Below the pieces are notes generated by a model. The model searched no databases. It saw only the letters and a program-made list of their open reading frames with translations, and was not told the DNA's origin. From Strobilurus pachycystidiatus (taxonomy: Eukaryota > Basidiomycota > Agaricomycetes > Agaricales > Physalacriaceae): DNA of 64,000 nucleotides. The position numbers and the translations under genes were made by a program. The stretch lies in the NCBI GenBank assembly GCA_019915135.1, contig JAHLMK010000009.1:558001-622000 (forward strand), given 5' to 3'. Shown in pieces: positions 25,529-36,107 of the stretch; the first letter of the stretch is position 1, and each line of letters begins with the position of its first letter.

Positions 25529-25992
25529 CTACTTGTCCAAAAACGTCTGGAAATTCACCGGGAAGAACATCCTCTTCTCCAAATCCAACCACTCCAACTC
25601 GTCAGGCTTTATAATCTTGGCGTATTCCTCCGTATTCATTATCTTGGTCCGTCAGCCCGTGTCTACTTAACGACGAAACAATGCACCCCCATGATATCAT
25701 CAAAAGACGCTGCCTCCATAAGCGCGACCCCATCCCACTCTTTGTTCACTCCGAGGAGCGCGTTCATCTCGTCGTGGATGTGCATCTAGTATTCGGATCC
25801 GTCGTCAATCACACTGCCAGTCATAACTTGAAGGCGCACCTGCTCATATCTCAAAATCACCTCCGAGACCTTACACGACTTGAAGATGTCCGCGTGCAAC
25901 AACCACCGGCGGGAAAACTCTTCCTTGGATAGGCCGTCTTTGCGCTTGAGGAGGGCGACGACGCGTATGCGGTCTGTGCGGAGCTGGCTCAT
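25529..25992 (-). CDS. EthD-domain protein
   Basis: Starts MSQLRTDRIRVVALLKRKDG, then LSKEEFSRRWLLHADIF and VSEVILRYEQVRLQ, the standard EthD (dimeric alpha+beta barrel) opening. A 42-nt GT...TAG intron joins this to MHIHDEMNALLGVNKEWDGV and ALMEAASFDDIM. A second intron leads to a last exon ending KRMFFPVNFQTFLDK, stop at 25529. EthD proteins are small dimeric ferredoxin-like folds found with catabolic enzymes; fungal ones are often of unknown function. Its tail-to-tail placement with a GST suggests, without proving, a shared role in aromatic compound handling. Confidence 0.75.
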
Positions 25993-26446
25993 GATGGATG
26001 TGGTTGAGTAAGTCCATGCCTGGTCGGATGGGCTTTTGTAGTATATGCAGATTTCCGGGACCCCGGGAATTAGACCCCACCTTCGTCAGCAGTGCCCCAG
26101 TGGGCGGCGTTGGATTGAATTGAGACTGTAACCGAGAATAGACTGGCGATGGTCTTTTGCGTAACACTGTGCCGATGATCCACGTACGTCGGTGCATGTT
26201 GACTCATAGAGAGAACAGTGCTCTTACAATGAGACGTTCTGATCCTGCAAGGTCGGTAGAAGCCTAGAAGAAAGTCTTCGAAATTAGTATAGCTTCAAGC
26301 TTGTGCCGCAGCAGTAGCCTAGTAGCTAAGAGCTTGCAAGTCCCAGGACGTCGACGCTGCTAGAACTCGAACGACGAATCTGACGAGAGTCGAGACCCGA
26401 AAAACTAAAATTCATCTTTGTATGTCAGGGAGACGATCTGTGGCGC
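25993..26446. other. Short intergenic stretch
   Basis: Between the EthD start and the tRNA; no gene recognised. Confidence 0.45.
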
Positions 26447-26451
26447 AAAAA
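26447..26451 (-). terminator. RNA polymerase III terminator of tRNA-Pro
   Basis: On the minus strand a run of five T follows one base after the acceptor stem of the tRNA. Confidence 0.7.
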
Positions 26452-26452
26452 G

Positions 26453-26533
26453 GGCCTCACTGGGAATTGAACCCAGGACCTCCTCGAAGTGGCTCAACCC
26501 AAACGAGGAATCATGCGACTAGACCATAAGGCC
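26453..26533 (-). tRNA. tRNA-Pro (anticodon UGG) with a 10-nt intron
   Basis: On the minus strand an 81-nt gene folds as a cloverleaf. The acceptor stem is GGCCTTA paired with TGAGGCC (one G-U). The D-arm holds the A box TGGTCTAGTCG, and the T-arm holds the B box GGTTCAATTCC. The anticodon stem CCTCG/CGAGG encloses a loop that fits TT-TGG-G plus about 10 extra bases at the canonical intron site 3' of the anticodon. Fungal Pro tRNAs of this type have about 71-72 nt without the intron. Confidence 0.9.
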
Positions 26534-27237
26534 GATACAAGAGGGCGCTACAGTTTTTATACAATCCCATGAACGCGGCTGAGCGCTGATCAAGAACAAG
26601 GAACGAGGCCCATCATTCACACGGCCATCCTTTTTCTTCCCTCGACGACCAAATCTGTACTTCAGACACTCACGCTGGTAACTTCTTCTAACTGCGCAAC
26701 TCTATAACTGACATTTAGCGCTGCATGTTCTTGGCGTGGCGTGTCGCGTGCCCCAAGAACTTATGGTTCACGTAAGTATAGAGAACCTGCTGAACTAGAT
26801 GACTAGCTGTATCCCAGCAATGCAGCAATAGCCCTCTTGAGCCAAGCGGAGTCTTCATTCTCTTCCCACATCTCTGTCCGGCTACAGATGCGGTCTGTCA
26901 TGATGCTGGTATAATTCTACGGTGTACCCTAGCCGCACGCGTCTGACAGACGTCCGGCCATGATTAAATTCACGTCCAAAGTTTCCCGTCTTCTCGCCGC
27001 GCACATCTTGGGAATTGCCGGCATCTGGTGGGACGTTCAACCCAAAAGCACGCGCATGAAACATACCGGCGTTAGAGACTTCGTCTTCCTCGACACTCAT
27101 TACGGATTCGCGCAGCAGACTCATGGGGCCGGTAATTGGAGCTCTGTAAGAAGCCGCAGAATTGACTCGTCGCTATAAGATGCGGATGCTCCCCCTGGCC
27201 AAATTGATCCAGAGGTCTTTTTCCCACTTCAATAGTC
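26534..27237. other. Intergenic region with cupredoxin promoter
   Basis: A 72-codon plus-strand frame at 26960 is not supported by any family. TATAAGA at 27174-27180 lies about 58 bp before the cupredoxin start and may be its TATA box. Confidence 0.4.
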
Positions 27238-28188
27238 ATGCACTTCGCTTCTCTTTTGGCGCTCTTACTACCCACCATCATCTACGCGCAGAATGTTGTG
27301 AGTCTTGACCCTTGCTTGGCCCTATCCAATAGTTCTCATGCATATATTCTTTTGAACAGACTGTAGTCCAAGTCGGCGGCACATCGAGCACGACAGGCGG
27401 GATATTCCAATTCATCCCGCCCACAGTCTCTGCCAAGAAGGGGGACATAATTTCGTTCAATTTCTCCGGAGTGTTTGTCGTCTTGGCCCTCCCAGTCGCG
27501 ATATATATCTAACTGCTCTTTGGCTCCAGGCCAGGAAATCACTCCATCACGCAATCCACGCTCTCGGAGCCATGCACCCCACTGACAGGCGGTTTCGACT
27601 CGGGCTGGGTCCTGATACCTCAGGCTCTTTCTGAGTCCCCGGTATGGAATCTGACCGTCACCGATGATTCGAAACGTAGGTCTTTTGGACGCATTCGACA
27701 AATCTCGATGTTCATCGATACTTTAGCTCTATGGTTCTTCTGCAAGCAGCTGCTTCCCGGCCCTCACTGCATCGCTGGCATGGTGGGCGCCATCAACGCA
27801 CCGACATCGGGCTCCGATACTTTCTCGGCCTTTCAAGATAATGCACGAAAATTCAGTGGTCTTCCGGGGGTATGTACCTTCCCTCTAGTTGTTGGCGTCC
27901 CTTCTAACGTTATCTCTTTAGCAAGGCGTCGGAGCTCTCGTGGGTGCTGGGGCGTCCGCTTCAGCAGACCCTGGTCCGCTGACGGATGGCGCTAAACTGT
28001 TCGGGACGCCAGCGGCGACGGCTACATCTCCTGCGTCCAGCGGCGGCGGTGCAAGTTCTACAGGGAGTAGCACGACAAGCTCCTCTTCCTCTTCCTCGAC
28101 AACGTCATCTGGCAATGCTGCTCTCACAGCTGAGGGCAGTCACTGGGTGGGCGTTGGCGCTGCTTTGTTTGGCATCGCCTTGCTATAG
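27238..28188 (+). CDS. Secreted cupredoxin-like, probably GPI-anchored protein
   Basis: Five exons: 27238-27297, 27360 to about 27470, about 27530-27675, 27727-27869 and 27922-28188. Residues 1-17 (MHFASLLALLLPTIIYA) are a clear signal peptide. The cupredoxin domain has VSAKKGDIISFNF, GNHSITQSTLSEPC, GFDSGWVLIP and LWFFCKQLLPGPHCIAGMVG. The His of GNHS and the Cys, His and Met of FFC..PHC..GM match the type 1 copper ligands. A Ser/Thr-rich stretch with long Ser runs and a hydrophobic C-terminus (ALFGIALL) point to a GPI anchor at the wall or plasma membrane. Such serine-rich cupredoxins are common in mushrooms; physiological role is not settled. Confidence 0.85.
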
Positions 28189-28815
28189 GTTGTAGGTGTG
28201 AACGAGGTGTTGTCTATTGAGGACTATCGAGGCGTGAATACTTTCCTACAAATGAAGCGCTCCATCAATGGTTGATTTGTATTGTATGATATGATTCCTT
28301 CTTGCTTTTCTAGCCGTAACAATATCAACTTGAATTCCCTAGATGCCACCTCGATGAATACCTGGCAGGGCTACAGAGTTCATCCGCGTAACCATCGGTG
28401 TTCTTCATCCTTCCACAAGTGGAATATACTGTATTATACTCCAGCAACCCGACATTTAGGTATATAGAGACGCAGAATACTTGTCAATACTCACCACTAC
28501 ACTTGCACAACTGTTTAAACATGCCTTTTCACATCCTCTTCTTAATCTTCTAAGCAATCGGATTATCGGACCCGCACACTCTCACATTTTATCCGAGATT
28601 CTTAACAAGCTCCCAGAGTTGACGAAGGATTGATTAAGTTCACAGCGGTACGCTGAGGACACTTAGTTTGTAAGCACCCTAACGGATCAATTGTTATGGT
28701 CAACACAAATTGGAACCGCCGTGATATGTAATGAATTGCTCTAGATACTGTATGGACTCTATATTTTGTACTGAACCCTCGAGGGCGGAGTTGGCCAAAT
28801 TAAATGAATGTTTCA
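28189..28815. other. Intergenic region
   Basis: Between the cupredoxin stop and the 3' end of the next minus-strand gene. AT-rich; no gene recognised. Confidence 0.5.
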
Positions 28816-31284
28816 CTATATATTGTCTGTACGTAGAATATTTTGTTCTGCGAGCTTGCGATCCCAGTGTGCCTGTGCCGTCTTCACAGCAGTTAGTACC
28901 TTTCGAGAGTACTTCATGTCGTGGCGCCAGAAGCCCTGATTCTTCGTTTCGTAGGGTCTGACAGCAGGCTTTGCCAATGTGATGCGTTCCCGGATATCCC
29001 AAAATTTCGACTCGCAATCAAAAGACCAGTAATTTAGCCGCAGGCCTGAAGAGTTCCACGGATTAACTGTTGGAAAGAATGACATTCTTTCTGTCTGGGC
29101 CTCGACATGGGCTGTGAGAGTGTCAGCATCGATATCTGGGGAGTTACTGTGTGCTTACTCGGTACCTCGTATGCCCCTACCATCTGATATTCTTCTTCCT
29201 CGGTCAGTGCGACTGCACGCATCCAGCTACCTTCAACTAGCTGGAATGGCGGGCCCGAAGCGAGGTTGGATACTTCCGAATTCGAAAGGGTGTGAATATT
29301 CGCATGGTACCGGGCGATCCTGGCGATGAATCCTCCACGACAAAATGCCAGTGCCCCGCGCGGAGATTTCATGAATTCCGATGCCGCACGCTCGTAGGCA
29401 ACCCAGTCAACCCTCGTCGTGATGTAACCGCGCGGACGAACACCCACTTTGCAGCTACTGCATTCACTACAGCCTCCTCTATCGTCCGGAGATTGGGCAC
29501 GGATGTAGAATTCAAACTCTATGCCTGCCTTCGCGAGTTGAACAGCCATCTCGGAAGACGTGAGAGATGCGTCCCGATTGTCCCGATCCGACTGCAAATT
29601 GAGGAGATACACAACGCTCAGAGAGCTGAATACAGCAATCTCGTACGGTGTATCGGCCTCTGCAATAGATGTCGGGCGTAACAGGTAGATACTCGAATTG
29701 CCTTTTTCGAGGACCTCGCTGTCTTTAGATGTTTTGTGTACGATACGCCACAAAATGAGGAACGGTTTTGTGGGTTCGGCGACTGGCCAACCTTGCTGTT
29801 CATCTGCACTGGAAAAAAACCACTGAAGCATGATCTTGGTGTCGGGGGCAACGTCTGTGGCGAAGGGTGGGAGCGCTCCGTAACCGAGAGCTCGTATAGC
29901 GGTCGCGGAGTTCATCGAGCCCGGGGGGTGAGCGTGGGGGGAGGTGGCATCGATGAGCCCATAGTGGATGCGTGCTATATGGGCGAGGCGATCCTTTCCC
30001 ACAAAGGGTAGTCGTACGATGCTATGTACGGAGAGGTCGATAGCTCTATCCGCATAGAGATCATTCTCATTCTCGAGTCGAAAATGTGTTGGTGGCGGGA
30101 TGAAACTCGGGCATCGAGGGGGGAGGCGAGCTGTAGCTATCGGCTGCTCAACGGTAGGCAGAGTGACGATGTCCAAGGACCGTTCTATCGATGCAGGCGC
30201 TGCTTCACCCTCAATCTCCACCTCGAAATCATAGGGAAGATCGTGATACTCATCATCTGCCTCGTCGCCAACATCGACAAAATCCTCCGGCACATGGATA
30301 TCCCATTCTAGGCAAAGGGGGTCGAAGTGGACGAATGGTTTGAACCAAAGCCGGTGCCATGGCTCCATACCTATCTCAAGTTCTGAAAGACGACTGCGCA
30401 CCCACTTCGAACCTTTTTTCTGCCACTTGAACACGCGGCGACTTTTGCCGAACGGTTTGGTGCTATATGCCCAGGTTGCCATTCGGGATGACCGTCGCTG
30501 CCAAGCCAACTCGGACCCATCGGATGCCTCCACCTGTAAGTTGCGCCGCCAACGTTTGTCAAAAAAAGCTTCCGGAGATTCTTCATCATCAACACCAATG
30601 TCTCGCATGTTTTCCACATGAGGACTGATTGCAGGCACTGGCGCGGGTGTGATTTAGGTATTCTGCGCACGAGGAAAACAGATATTAACAAGACTTACAC
30701 GTCCTGACTGCGCGTTTCTCACAGGACATCGCAAACTTCGCCTTCTTGACCTGCTTCACCTCCGCCACAGCGTTTTTGACAATATGGACAATCTCGTTTG
30801 CGAGCGATCGATGTCGCTCATTGGAGCTGCCCAGTGCCACCTCAGCTGCCAGGCGACACTCGTCCAGAAACCTTTCAAACGCGAAGAGAGAGGCATTATG
30901 ATCAGAGGAGGGCTGAGGCTCATTAACCTCAACAGCTGCTCCCGTCTCTGCAGTAACAGATGGGGATGATGATGAACCGGGGACTATGTCAAATGAGAGT
31001 TCATCCGGTGGATGAGGGGCCATGAAAATTGATTCTCCAGCAGCAATATCATGTAAGGTCTTGTCCCAGGAAGAAATCATCTCCAAGTAGTAGGCAAGAG
31101 TGTGATCAAGACCGACGGTATCATCAGCATAATCGTGCTTGTCAGGACTCTGCGATGGCATCTGTCTCGAATCTATGGTAGCGGGGCCTGCGCGTGCGTT
31201 GTCGGGTCGGTCGGAGGCGACGAACGCGAAGAGCTCAACGTCGTTCGCATGCGAACGTAAATCCGCAGGAGTAAGACGGGACAT
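28816..31284 (-). CDS. Unknown protein, about 780 residues
   Basis: Not recognised. A first exon starting MSRLTPADLRSHANDVELFA can be joined by an intron of about 61 nt (GTAAGT near 30695 to CAG near 30635) to LPAISPHVENMRDIGVDDEE. A long exon then carries WHRLWFKPFVHFDPLCLEWD, a conserved-looking ARIHYGLIDATSPHAH stretch and GALAFCRGGFIARIARYHA. A 3' intron near 29110-29160 moves into a Trp-rich tail (NYWSFDCESKFWDIRERITL) ending at 28816; without that splice the frame stops at 29034. The N-terminal exon is acidic and Ser-rich with no visible membrane segment. It could be a lineage-specific protein or an old mobile-element protein. Confidence 0.5.
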
Positions 31285-31946
31285 GGTGGGACAGAGCAAA
31301 GGTGTAGAATCAAACCACACGTGTTACTACCACGGTTCAAATACATTGCCAAATTTACCAAAAAAGTCCGATAAGTCAACGATAAGTCAACTGTAGGCAA
31401 CCGTAAAAGGTGCTCTATAGACGTATGAACAGAGGTCATGACACTACGCGGGGACGAATATATTATGTACCTCGGGAAAAGGTGAGGACAAAGGAAAGGA
31501 AAAATAATTTCCGGATAAGTCGAAGCTGCTCTGCCGACCCAAAGTGTCCTGGCTGGCCGCTAGACTGATCCGGCCGGCCGCACTCACCTGTAATAGCGGG
31601 TTTTGTGATACAGTGGGCAGCTGGTTCCCCTACACGGCAGGTCTGTGAGCCCGTAACTGTAGCCACACGCTCAAATAGTGGTTCCATCAGACCGTCATCC
31701 CAGCACGTTCCACTGCCTTCCAGGTTGGCAAATGTGGGTCTTGGAAACCGTCATCGTCGCGGCGGCCTCACGCGCTGGGATCATTAACAGTTTCCTACAC
31801 TCGCTAAACCTTACCTCTGTGGTTCCTCACGACGGTCCTTTCGATTCAACCGTATAAGACTTTGATGGTTGATATTACAATTGTGATACTTACGATACGA
31901 TAATCTACGTGAACCAATAAAGTAATCTAAACTGCACACCACGAGT
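31285..31946. other. Intergenic region
   Basis: Between the start of the unknown gene and the stop of the methylsterol oxidase gene. No gene recognised. Confidence 0.5.
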
Positions 31947-34900
31947 CTACACAGTCTTCTGCTTCGACACACCAGCCTCCACTTCGGCCTCAGCAGCGAG
32001 ACCCTCCGCCTCGACCTGCGCCATCAACTTGCGCTCGATCTCTAACTTCTCTGCCTTTGTCGCGTTCTTGCTTGCCTCCTTGGCAGCGCGCAGGCGGGCG
32101 CGGTACTGGAGGTAGTTCTTGTCGGTGCCAAAGATCCTATCCCACCAGCGGAAAGAGGTAGAGAAGTTGTTGGTGAAAGACATGTGGTGGAAATCGTGGT
32201 GCTCAGCACCGGACCAGAAGGGAAGGATGTGTTGGAGGGACCAAGGGACACCTGGTACTGGGCGTACCATGTATGCCCTGCGGCTATAGGCTGCAACGGA
32301 AGCGTACATGCAGACGCCTATAGCAAGGGAAGAGCATACATGCCCTGCTGGCGCCCAGGACCTCCGGCCGTGACGTACACTTCAATGACATGTGTTGCAG
32401 ACATCTTCGTGCTGTCCCCTGGTGTGTGTGTGTATGCTTTACATTTTGTCAGTATCATTTATGATATGGATGATCTCGCCGACTCGGAGACAACACTTCT
32501 ACACTCTCGGAAACTTGTACTCGAGAGGTTTACATACCTACTGACAGGCTCGAGAAGCGAGCTGTCAACAATTGACGTCTTATGACGCACATGGGCCTTC
32601 TTGCCAGCACAATGCGCCCCGTGTTTTGAGCTCCCGAGTTTACGGCGGGTTTGCGCTCTGGCGACTATATTAGTGATTCAAGAGCCGAGGAAGGCAAGTC
32701 AGCAACTCGGCTCATCATCTCGTTGCCGCTCGGGACATAGCAGCTCGAACTCGAGAGGAGTCAAGTTTGGGACGCGACCAACGGGAGAAAGTAGAGCTTT
32801 CCGACAATCTGTCAAACTCATCAGCCATCAGGGACGTCCTGGTTTTGGCAGAGAGGAATTGCAATCCAAACCAGCACGCAACACGCCACATAACTCTGCA
32901 AGATGAAATGATAGCACCGGTCCGGTGCACAAACTCGGGAGTAGCATCCCGCGAGAAGAGCGTATCACTATGGGTCCATGGAATACGGTGGAGATTGCAC
33001 TGGCCCGTTTACGCGTCGTCATCGCGTGATATGTTAGACTTCGCGAAATGACGAGAGTGCACCATGCCTGTGAGATTTGGGTATGATGATGTCAACATAC
33101 AGATCTCCTTGTCAACTGAGCCAATTGTACATACCGATGGTCAGATAGCGAGCTTGGGGACTTTGGTCCGCAGTGGTTAGTGACTCGGGAATGGGAGGAT
33201 TCAGATTAGCCAGTGGGAGCTGCAAAGGACTTGAGGTAAGCTTTTGAACCTCAAGTACATGATACGAGCCCATATGTGGACTTTCGAGGGCCTCCAGGGC
33301 ATTGACGCGATCCCGTTCGATGTTGATCTGCGACTGAGTTCAGCAAGCTCAAGGACGTATAAATAGCAATGAGAGCATACTGCATGACACTGACAGCAGC
33401 AGAATGTGCCAAGTTAGATCCTGGGACTCGCTTACGGGCCTGTCGGCCTGCTAGTGCACGTACGAGAGTGAGGAATGACTTTTTGTTGCGAAACCGGAAC
33501 ACTGCGGTATGCTCGGTCCGGACCCCGATCACTGTCATAACTGAAAAACATTGGCCTGGGGACTCGCCAGACAAGTTGCCTGACCTCCGAACAAGCCAAC
33601 ACGGTCTCTAATACATAGACAGACCTACCGGAAGACTTCCGAAATTTCTCCGGATGGGTCACCAAAATCAGAACTTCGAGTTGAATACCGCATACGCGGA
33701 ACCACACCAACTGCGATCTTTTGAGCGACGACGTGCAATTTTATCTTCATTCTGTAGCTCTGGAGTGAGAGTCACGACCTGTCGGCCTTGTCAGTTCCAA
33801 TTTGGATAACCGCCAGTCCAGGTAAGCAGACGCGGTAGCGGTATTGTGAACAAAGTAGACGGTGTCAATTTCTATATGACGAAAACATCATTTCTATATG
33901 ACGAAAACATCATTTGCTCATGTACGGTGCTACTGCTGGCTACGAAATGTCAAGTGTTACGACAAATGGTATGCCTGCGACATATGTATGCATTCTCGGA
34001 CGTCACAGGCCATTTTTGCTCTGAAACGGACGTCTCTCCGAGTTAATATCTGACGAAAGCCCGGAATTCATACCACCAACTTTGAGCTCTCAGACACTTT
34101 TCCAATGCAGAGAGAGCCTCGCCAATTGTTGCGAAGGCATACTGAGATATATCCAAAGGTCGATAGAAGCTACACAGCGTGATACGGCCATCGTCAGATA
34201 ATAATGGCATTATCATCTGACGATAGCATTACCATGTGACGATCACCCGTGCTGCCGATGTGATCAGAGGAGGCCTTTCCGAATCTTGCGAAGTCCGTCA
34301 GAAGTGTCTACGCGGTGTAATGCGGCGTATGTGAATTGTGAGGGAGCAATGGTATCATCCATGCGACGAGGGTATTATTATCTGACGACATGGCACGAGC
34401 GGCCGTGCTGCCGAAGTCACAAAGAGAAATTTAACCTCCGACGGCACGGCACCGTTGACTGGGCCGCCAAGGCGCGAAGAAGCCTACCATCAATAGTGAT
34501 CCCCACCGACGCGAAGCACAACTCGTGTTCTGAAGAACCGAGGATCACGCGGCGCCCGAATAACAGCCCCGCACGCACAGTGTACGCCCATACACGCCGT
34601 AGAATCCTTGCAATAAGAGTGCTGCATGTACGCCCGCTTTGCAGGCTATAGCAAGCGGGGCATGTATTGAATCTACGGTATGCCCTGCAAGGGAAGTCTG
34701 GAAAAACAATCAATTGCGAAGTTCGTAAAGTCATAGACGCTACGAACCGTAACCACTGTGGGCGTCGACGGCCTGGAAGAGGCGCAGGACAATCCACACA
34801 TACATCGTGAAGATGTGGAAGTTTTGCGCGAAGTAACAGTACAACAGAGGTCCGGCGAGGGTGCCGGTTCCAAGGATGAGGATCTCAGCGGGATGCGCGT

Positions 34901-35615
34901 ACTCGGCGGCAAGCCCAAATGGCGCGGAGTACTTGTGATGGATTTTGTGAATGTGCTTGTAGAGAAGCCCGGTGTGAAGAGCACGGTGAGCTATAATTCG
35001 GACTCAGCGCCCGCTCGAGAATTACCCAGGGAGACGCGACTTACCGGCCCAATGAAATAGATCCTCGAAGCAGAAGAAGAAGAACACTTGAGGAGCGATA
35101 GTTTTTAATGACGGGAGGGGAACCTGGTATGTGGACATTCCAATGGACTCGGCGAGGGGGTGGAAGAGCCAGATCTTTCACTTCGTCAGCAATCATCGAA
35201 TTGAAACCCCTCGACGTGTACTTACAGTTGGCAACTCGATCGTCATATGCGAGAACAATACCTGCTTCGTACATTCCCATTGCTCCTGCGGCGTGGGGAT
35301 CTTGTCGGCTTGTAGCTTCCAGCGACGGAAATATGGCAGGGCGTCGACGATGATCCAAGGAATGCATCGACCAAAGTACACGACCTATAACGATCGCGGC
35401 GTAAGTGAGAGGTACGAAACTTGAATGAATGAAGAGATGCCCACCTCGTGCAGCAAGAAACTCATGAGCCCGGTCGCGATGACTGGGTTGTCGATCCAGA
35501 CATACCATGCCACCCACATCTGCTCCAGCCAATTCAGGGCAGACATGTCGGTGTCGGCATAGACATCTGCGAAAGACGAGGGATGGGAGGCGCTCGCTGT
35601 ACTATTGAACGTCAT
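31947..35615 (-). CDS. ERG25: C-4 methylsterol oxidase, interrupted by an insertion
   Basis: The start at 35615 is [20 protein letters not shown], followed by [20 protein letters not shown]. The histidine boxes of the membrane di-iron fatty-acid-hydroxylase family are all readable after splicing: [31 protein letters not shown], and [20 protein letters not shown] near the C-terminus, with WWDRIFGTD. The enzyme oxidises the C-4 methyl groups of sterols in the ER on the way to ergosterol. The 5' part (34688-35615) and 3' part (31947-32248) are separated by 2.4 kb of unrelated DNA inserted in the codons for SGYDFPWSL. The normal 50-nt intron before this exon is still present. The gene is disrupted unless the insert is spliced out with a new acceptor. 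Confidence 0.85.
32242..32248 (-). repeat. Putative target-site duplication, exon-distal copy
   Basis: TCCCTTG on the minus strand, continuing directly into the ERG25 codons for Trp-Ser-Leu-Gln. Confidence 0.6.
33868..33911 (+). repeat. Perfect 22-bp tandem duplication
   Basis: Two identical 22-bp units that begin ATTTCTATATGACG and end AAAACATC, back to back, inside the ERG25 insert. Confidence 0.9.
34190..34224. repeat. Hairpin built on the TATCTGACGA motif
   Basis: Two 17-bp arms, ATCGTCAGATAATAATG and CATTATCATCTGACGAT, pair at 16 of 17 positions around one base. The same core recurs near 34045 and 34378 inside the same insert. Confidence 0.8.
34688..34694 (-). repeat. Putative target-site duplication, exon-proximal copy
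   Basis: TCCCTTG on the minus strand, directly after the spliced codons for Gly-Tyr-Asp-Phe. Confidence 0.6.
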
Positions 35616-36107
35616 CGTCGGGCTAGGGGCTAGGTGGGTATGGGCACTGCTCGAGAATGGTCGGCTCCATGGGTCCTTATATACCGCGTCGCCAAAAACA
35701 CACCACTTTTCATTTTCGATAAATGGCGTGAGCAGTCTAACGCAACCCCCGACAGTCCGCATGCGGCACTCAACGTTCGACGACAAGTCTAGCCCCTATG
35801 AGTAAGTACCTGGTAAGCACGATGCTGTAAACGAAAGAATGCGAGAAATCTTAATCGCTGAGCATTGCTTTTGGGTTTGGTAAAAGAGGGACAACAGTTG
35901 GGGTAGCAATGAGATAGCAATACAAGATAAGTAACCACTATACGGTGATGTAAAGAGTACAAGCCGCCGACACACTGGCGTAGTAAGATTAGCACCGATA
36001 CACCAAACAAAGAAATAGGAAGGGAGTAGGTATGTACGAGCAGGGAGGGCGATGGTAGTGGGTAGAAGGGAAATCTATTTGCAGACATACTTGCATTTAA
36101 TTTTACT
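35616..36107. other. Intergenic region
   Basis: Shared upstream/downstream region between the methylsterol oxidase start and the permease stop. Apart from the TATA box nothing was recognised. Confidence 0.5.
35677..35683 (-). promoter_or_regulatory. TATA box of the methylsterol oxidase gene
   Basis: TATATAA on the minus strand, about 62 bp before the start codon. Confidence 0.5.

Larger units (their letters stand above)
32249..34687. mobile_element. 2.4 kb insertion in the ERG25 coding exon, unclassified
   Basis: The insert splits a coding exon and is flanked by the 7-bp direct repeat TCCCTTG (minus-strand reading), which fits a target-site duplication; an eighth base differs. No transposase or other known protein is visible inside. 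Both ends are rich in short motifs in direct and inverted order: CAGGGCATAC at the gene-proximal end and again near the far end, and GCTATAGGC/GCCTATAGC pairs near 32270-32330 and 34640-34660. An 8-bp duplication would suit a hAT-type element, but long terminal inverted repeats were not seen. Probably a non-autonomous or decayed element. Confidence 0.65.

Noticed and set aside
31947..32309. Reading the ERG25 3' part as a separate 120-residue gene
   Set aside because: Its first codons come from the insert; only from PWSLQH on does it match methylsterol oxidase.
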